Shown here piece by piece: positions 6,504-10,058 of a stretch of 10,058 bases of DNA. The position numbers and the translations under genes are program-made. How positions within the stretch are numbered: the stretch's first letter is position 1; the number at the start of each line of letters is the position of its first letter. The notes under the pieces were generated by a model. That model saw only the letters and a program-made list of their open reading frames with translations. It made no database searches and had not been told where the DNA came from. This DNA is from Bacteroidales bacterium UBA5235. GTDB lineage: Bacteria > Bacteroidota > Bacteroidia > Bacteroidales > VadinHA17. Where the stretch lies: contig DHUL01000080.1 in NCBI GenBank assembly GCA_002409145.1, forward strand, positions 7,899-17,956, given 5' to 3'.

Positions 6504-6535
6504 CAAAAATAAAACATTAGTATCTAATCTTCAAA
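6504..6535 (-). promoter_or_regulatory. Bacteroidota-type promoter for the TPR gene
   Basis: On the minus strand TTTG (6535-6532), 20 bases, then TATTTTTG (6511-6504) matches both elements of the TTTG / TAnnTTTG consensus in full. Transcription would begin near 6498, about 25 bases before the ATG. This is the best promoter match in the window and lies wholly within the gyrA-TPR gap. Confidence 0.65.
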
Positions 6536-6550
6536 TAATTTGCCAAATTA
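6536..6550. promoter_or_regulatory. Perfect palindrome TAATTTG-C-CAAATTA beside the TPR promoter
   Basis: Seven-base arms around a single central base, directly upstream of the -33 element of the TPR promoter and including the gyrA stop codon. The half-site TAATTTGC recurs at 6481-6488, within the leader of the TPR gene, 55 bases away. The position suits an activator site. No T tract follows, so it is not an ordinary gyrA terminator. Confidence 0.4.
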
Positions 6551-9046
6551 CTCGGCACTGTCGGACGGCTGCTCCTCAACATCGTTCACTATCTCACTAT
6601 CATCCTCATTTACTTCTACATAGGCGACTGAGGCAATTGAATCATTTTCCTTGATATCAATAAGTTTTACCCCCTGTGTTGCCCTTCCCACCACTCTCAG
6701 TTCGCTGACCGGCGTCCTCAGGATGTTACCGTTCTGGGTAATTATAAGAAGGTCATACTGATCGTTCACATCCTTCAGGGCTATCAGTTTCCCGGTTTTG
6801 TCAGTGATGTTTATGGTCTTCACTCCTTTTCCGCCACGGTTTGTAATGCGGTAATCTCCTATGGCCGATCTCTTTCCGAAGCCGTTCTCCGAGACCACCA
6901 GCACATCGGCGGCTTCATTCTCAACGGTAATCATGCCAATTACTACATCATCATCACCGGAGAGTGTTATCCCACGCACGCCTGATGCCGTTCGGCCCAT
7001 TGGCCTGACAGTGGCCTCCTTGAACCTTACAGCACGCCCGGATCTCACCGCAAGCATTATCTCATGACTGCCGTTGGTCATCCTGGCTTCCAGCAGCTCA
7101 TCCCCTTCCCTTACGGTGATAGCATTAATGCCGTTCGCCCTGGGACGCGAATAGGCTTCAAGCGATGTTTTCTTTATGACCCCTTTGCGTGTGCAGAGGA
7201 CAATGAAGTTGTTGTTGATATAGTCACTGTCATCAAGCGTCTTCACATTGATGAATGCCCTGACACTGTCATCCGGCTCTATGTTTATCACGTTCTGAAT
7301 CGCCCTGCCCTTGCTGTTGCGTGTCCCCTCCGGCAGGTCGTAGACCTTCTGCCAGTGGCACTTGCCGTTGCGTGTAAAGAAGAGCATAGTGTTATGCATT
7401 GTCGCAACATACATATGCTCAATGAAATCCTCTTCACGGGTGGTGCTTCCTCTCTTGCCTGTCCCTCCCCTGTTCTGGCGGCGGAACTCTGTCAGAGGTG
7501 TGCGCTTGATGTAACCCATATGCGATATGGTAATTACCATTTCATCATCGGCATAGAAATCTTCAGGATTGAATTCGCCTGCGGCAGGAACAATCTCTGT
7601 ACGACGTTTGTCACCGAATTTTTCCTTCACCTCAATCAACTCATCCTTGATGATCTGCATCTGGAGCTTTTCGTCAGAAAGAACCTGGTTCAGGTATTCT
7701 ATGAGCTTTTTAAGCTCCTCGTACTCAGCATGCAGCTTATCCTGTTCGAGCCCTGTGAGCTGTCTCAGGCGCATCTCCACGATGGCTCTCGCCTGTATAT
7801 CGGTCAGCGCGAACCGCTCTATCAACCGCTCACGCGCGACATCTGTATTCGGCGAAGACCTTATAATGGCAATGACTTCGTCGATATTATCGCTTGCAAT
7901 GATCAGACCTTCAAGTATATGAGCTCTCTTCTCGGCCTGGTCAAGATCATATTTCGCCCTGCGCACAATGATGTCATGCCTGTGTTTCACGAAGCTGTCA
8001 ATTATCTCCCTGAGTGACAGGGTCTTGGGCCGCCCCCTGAGAAGTGCAATATTATTGACATTGAATGATGTCTGCAGCTGTGAATGCTTGTAAAGGTGAT
8101 TCAGGACGATGTTGGCCGGCATCTCCTTCTTGAGGATTATCACCACACGCATCCCGGTCCTGTCAGATTCATCATTGATATAGGAAATACCTTCCAGCTT
8201 CTTTTCATTGATCAGGTCAGCTATCCTCCTGATCATCTCAGCCTTGTTGACCATGTAGGGGATTTCGGTGACCACTATGCACTCTCTTCCCGAGTGAGTC
8301 AGCTCAACCTCCGTTTTGGCCCTGACCACTATCCGTCCCCTGCCGGTTTCATAAGCCTCCTTTATCCCCTGTTCTCCATATATTATACCCCCTGTCGGAA
8401 AGTCGGGTCCCTTTATATAATGCATCAATCCCTCGACCGTGATCTCCGGGTCATCTATGTATGCTATGATCGCATCAACTGCCTCGGAGAGGTTGTGTGG
8501 AGGCATGTTGGTTGCCATACCCACAGCGATACCTGAAGCTCCGTTGACCAGAAGGGTTGGAATCCTGGTGGGCAGCACGGTAGGCTCCTGCAAAGTGTCA
8601 TCAAAATTGGGCTGAAAGTCAACTGTCTCTTTCTCAATATCAGAGAGAGTCTCCTCGGCGATGCGCTTCAGCTTTGCCTCTGTGTATCGCATTGCGGCAG
8701 GACTGTCACCGTCTATTGATCCGAAGTTTCCCTGCCCGTCTACGAGCGGGTACCGGAGAGACCAATCCTGTGCCATCCTTACCATCGCATCGTAAACCGA
8801 TGAGTCACCATGCGGGTGATACTTACCCAGAACCTCCCCCACTATCCTTGCTGATTTCTTGAACGGCCTGTTTGACAGCACTCCAAGCTCTGACATACCG
8901 AAGAGAACCCTCCTGTGGACCGGCTTAAGACCGTCACGCACATCGGGTAATGCCCTTGACACTATGACCGACATCGAATAATCGATGTAAGCCGACTTCA
9001 TCTCCTCCTCGATATTGACTTTTACAATTTTTGCTTGATCTGACAT
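6548..9046 (-). CDS. gyrA: DNA gyrase subunit A
   Basis: 832 residues, close to the usual length in Bacteroidota. Subunit A of the A2B2 gyrase, which introduces negative supercoils using ATP hydrolysed by GyrB. The breakage-reunion domain starts at about 20 (YIDYSMSVIVSRALPDVRDG). The catalytic tyrosine is Y121 in MRYTEAKL. The quinolone region around HPHGDSSVYD has S82 and D86, the unsubstituted residues matching E. coli S83 and D87, so no classic resistance change is visible. The C-terminal beta-pinwheel begins after about 495 and contains a GyrA-box, QNRGGTG (524-530), which separates it from ParC. The tail (812-832) is acidic. The TPR gene follows 74 bp later, and clpC is divergent across 239 bp. 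The promoter is not clear; TATTTTCG on the minus strand (9110-9103) is a one-mismatch -7 element without a good -33 element. Confidence 0.97.
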   Translation of the reverse strand: MSDQAKIVKVNIEEEMKSAYIDYSMSVIVSRALPDVRDGLKPVHRRVLFGMSELGVLSNRPFKKSARIVGEVLGKYHPHGDSSVYDAMVRMAQDWSLRYPLVDGQGNFGSIDGDSPAAMRYTEAKLKRIAEETLSDIEKETVDFQPNFDDTLQEPTVLPTRIPTLLVNGASGIAVGMATNMPPHNLSEAVDAIIAYIDDPEITVEGLMHYIKGPDFPTGGIIYGEQGIKEAYETGRGRIVVRAKTEVELTHSGRECIVVTEIPYMVNKAEMIRRIADLINEKKLEGISYINDESDRTGMRVVIILKKEMPANIVLNHLYKHSQLQTSFNVNNIALLRGRPKTLSLREIIDSFVKHRHDIIVRRAKYDLDQAEKRAHILEGLIIASDNIDEVIAIIRSSPNTDVARERLIERFALTDIQARAIVEMRLRQLTGLEQDKLHAEYEELKKLIEYLNQVLSDEKLQMQIIKDELIEVKEKFGDKRRTEIVPAAGEFNPEDFYADDEMVITISHMGYIKRTPLTEFRRQNRGGTGKRGSTTREEDFIEHMYVATMHNTMLFFTRNGKCHWQKVYDLPEGTRNSKGRAIQNVINIEPDDSVRAFINVKTLDDSDYINNNFIVLCTRKGVIKKTSLEAYSRPRANGINAITVREGDELLEARMTNGSHEIMLAVRSGRAVRFKEATVRPMGRTASGVRGITLSGDDDVVIGMITVENEAADVLVVSENGFGKRSAIGDYRITNRGGKGVKTINITDKTGKLIALKDVNDQYDLLIITQNGNILRTPVSELRVVGRATQGVKLIDIKENDSIASVAYVEVNEDDSEIVNDVEEQPSDSAE

Positions 9047-9150
9047 ATCAGATTGATAATTAATGTGTTATGAATATATTTATGTTTTCTGAAATTAATC
9101 CACGAAAATAATCAAAATGCCTCATTTTTTAACCTTTTGGGGCTTCTATT

Positions 9151-9168
9151 TGTTAACAGCGGTGTTAA
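9151..9168. promoter_or_regulatory. Palindrome TTAACA-N4-TGTTAA between gyrA and clpC
   Basis: TTAACA (9153-9158) and TGTTAA (9163-9168) are perfect inverted repeats around GCGG. The first half lies within TGTTAACA (9151-9158), itself a palindrome. It lies about 105 bases upstream of the gyrA start and 17 bases before the likely clpC -33 element, so it could serve either gene. It matches neither the CIRCE element nor a CtsR site. Confidence 0.3.
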
Positions 9169-9184
9169 AAATTGGGCACAATTC

Positions 9185-9218
9185 TTGCCTTTACATTTTT
9201 ACAATAGAATTAACTTTG
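9185..9218 (+). promoter_or_regulatory. Candidate clpC promoter
   Basis: TAACTTTG at 9211-9218 is a full match to the Bacteroidota -7 element. Upstream are TTG at 9185-9187 (23-base spacing, the upper limit) and TTTA at 9190-9193 (17-base spacing, one mismatch). Transcription would start near 9225, giving a leader of about 60 bases before the clpC start. Confidence 0.45.
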
Positions 9219-9285
9219 AAATCTGGCGTTTTATGTATTTATGGCAGTTTTACTGACACAATAACATGAAACCCGTAAAGAAAAA

Positions 9286-10058
9286 ATGATGGACGCACAT
9301 TTCTCACAGAGAGTCAATGATATCCTTGGTTACAGCAAGGAGGAGGCAATCAGGCTTGGCAACAGCCATATAAGCCCTGAACACCTCTTTCTTGGAATAC
9401 TCCGGGAGGGCGAAGGTGTTGCGGTTGATATACTGCTGAACAACGGAGTTGACCTGCTTATGCTCAAGGGATCAATAGAAAAAAGCATCAAGGCTGACAG
9501 GCCGGTGGCGATGGCAGACAATGACATCCTTCCGTTGCTGAAGAGTACCGAGCGGGTTCTCAGACTTGTTCATATAGAAGCCAAGGCCATGAAGACCAGG
9601 GTTATAGATACCGAACACCTTCTGATGGCCATCCTCCGGGACGAGAGCAACCTTGTCACCCGGTTCCTGACAGAACTTGACATAGACTATTCGCTTGTCA
9701 AAAAGGCAGTCGAAGCAAGTAATCCTGCCGCCCAGGCAGATTATCCCCATGATGAGGACGATGAAGGGATCTTTTCCGGTTCCGGATCCGGGAAGCAGCA
9801 ACAGGGAGGACAGCAGGCACAGAGGAGTTCCTCCGAGACTCCGGTGCTGGACAATTTCGGCATCGACCTTACCAAGGCTGCTGAGGAAGGAAGGCTTGAC
9901 CCGGTGGTTGGCCGTGAGCGTGAGATAGAGCGTCTGGCACAGATACTCTCAAGACGCAAGAAGAACAACCCGGTGCTGATAGGTGAACCCGGGGTCGGAA
10001 AATCAGCAATTGCCGAGGGACTTGCGCTGCGGATCACCAGGAGAAACGTCTCAAGGGT
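9286..10058 (+). CDS. clpC: ATP-dependent Clp protease ATPase subunit ClpC, 5' part
   Basis: The first 257 residues of a protein that normally has about 840; the window edge cuts it. ClpC is a double-ring-domain AAA+ unfoldase that feeds substrates to ClpP in the cytoplasm. Two Clp N-terminal repeats are visible at about 4-70 (FSQRVNDILGYSKEEA, then SPEHLFLGILR) and 80-142 (TEHLLMAILRDE). A flexible linker rich in Gly, Ser and Gln follows at 143-185. The first ATPase domain begins at about 187 (LDNFGIDLTKAAEEGRLDPVVGRE) with Walker A GEPGVGKS at 233-240 (K239). The N domain and linker fit ClpC better than ClpB. Two ATGs stand in tandem at 9286 and 9289 and either may be used. It is transcribed divergently from gyrA. 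Confidence 0.95.
   Translation, partial: MMDAHFSQRVNDILGYSKEEAIRLGNSHISPEHLFLGILREGEGVAVDILLNNGVDLLMLKGSIEKSIKADRPVAMADNDILPLLKSTERVLRLVHIEAKAMKTRVIDTEHLLMAILRDESNLVTRFLTELDIDYSLVKKAVEASNPAAQADYPHDEDDEGIFSGSGSGKQQQGGQQAQRSSSETPVLDNFGIDLTKAAEEGRLDPVVGREREIERLAQILSRRKKNNPVLIGEPGVGKSAIAEGLALRITRRNVSR

Noticed and set aside
7064..8017. Long plus-strand open frame of 317 residues opposite gyrA
   Set aside because: It lies wholly antisense to a well-conserved gyrA region, shows no known domain, and is explained by codon bias of the opposite strand. The frame at 8084-8536 is rejected for the same reason.
6548..9046. ParC instead of GyrA
   Set aside because: A GyrA-box with QxRGGxG spacing is present, and the neighbouring TPR and clpC genes fit the gyrA locus.

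Overview
The window looks like ordinary chromosome from a member of the Bacteroidota, most likely a Bacteroidales-type lineage, with moderate GC coding sequence and AT-rich gaps. Three things point there. The gyrA product and its neighbours (a secreted TPR protein downstream, clpC divergent upstream) form a gene order I associate with Bacteroidota. Several gaps hold promoter matches of the Bacteroidota type (TTG or TTTG, about 20 bases, then TAnnTTTG). Starts mostly lack a Shine-Dalgarno sequence. No tRNA, rRNA, CRISPR array, insertion sequence or phage structural gene was seen.

Left part, plus strand (172-2935): an XRE/S24 repressor with a well-formed promoter and two 17-bp palindromic operators, then an exported M48-like protein whose zinc-protease motif is destroyed, then a small free-standing AlaX-like tRNA-editing domain. 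The three lie close together and end at a two-way terminator near 2968-2999, so they may share transcription. No common function is evident.

Middle (3022-5132): on the minus strand a DUF2461 protein (3676-4341) and a secreted, cysteine-free YtfJ-family protein (3022-3555). Divergent from them is an unrecognised lipoprotein (4572-5132). The second terminator, near 5270-5303, serves the TPR gene coming from the right.

Right part (5328-10058): gyrA (6548-9046) and a TPR protein (5328-6473) on the minus strand. The TPR gene has its own promoter in the 74-bp gap, flanked by a perfect 15-bp palindrome that covers the gyrA stop codon. Divergent from gyrA is the 5' third of clpC, cut off by the window edge.

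No new multi-gene system is evident. The items most worth following are the lambda-like double operator of the S24 repressor, the M48 pseudoprotease and the palindrome at the TPR promoter.
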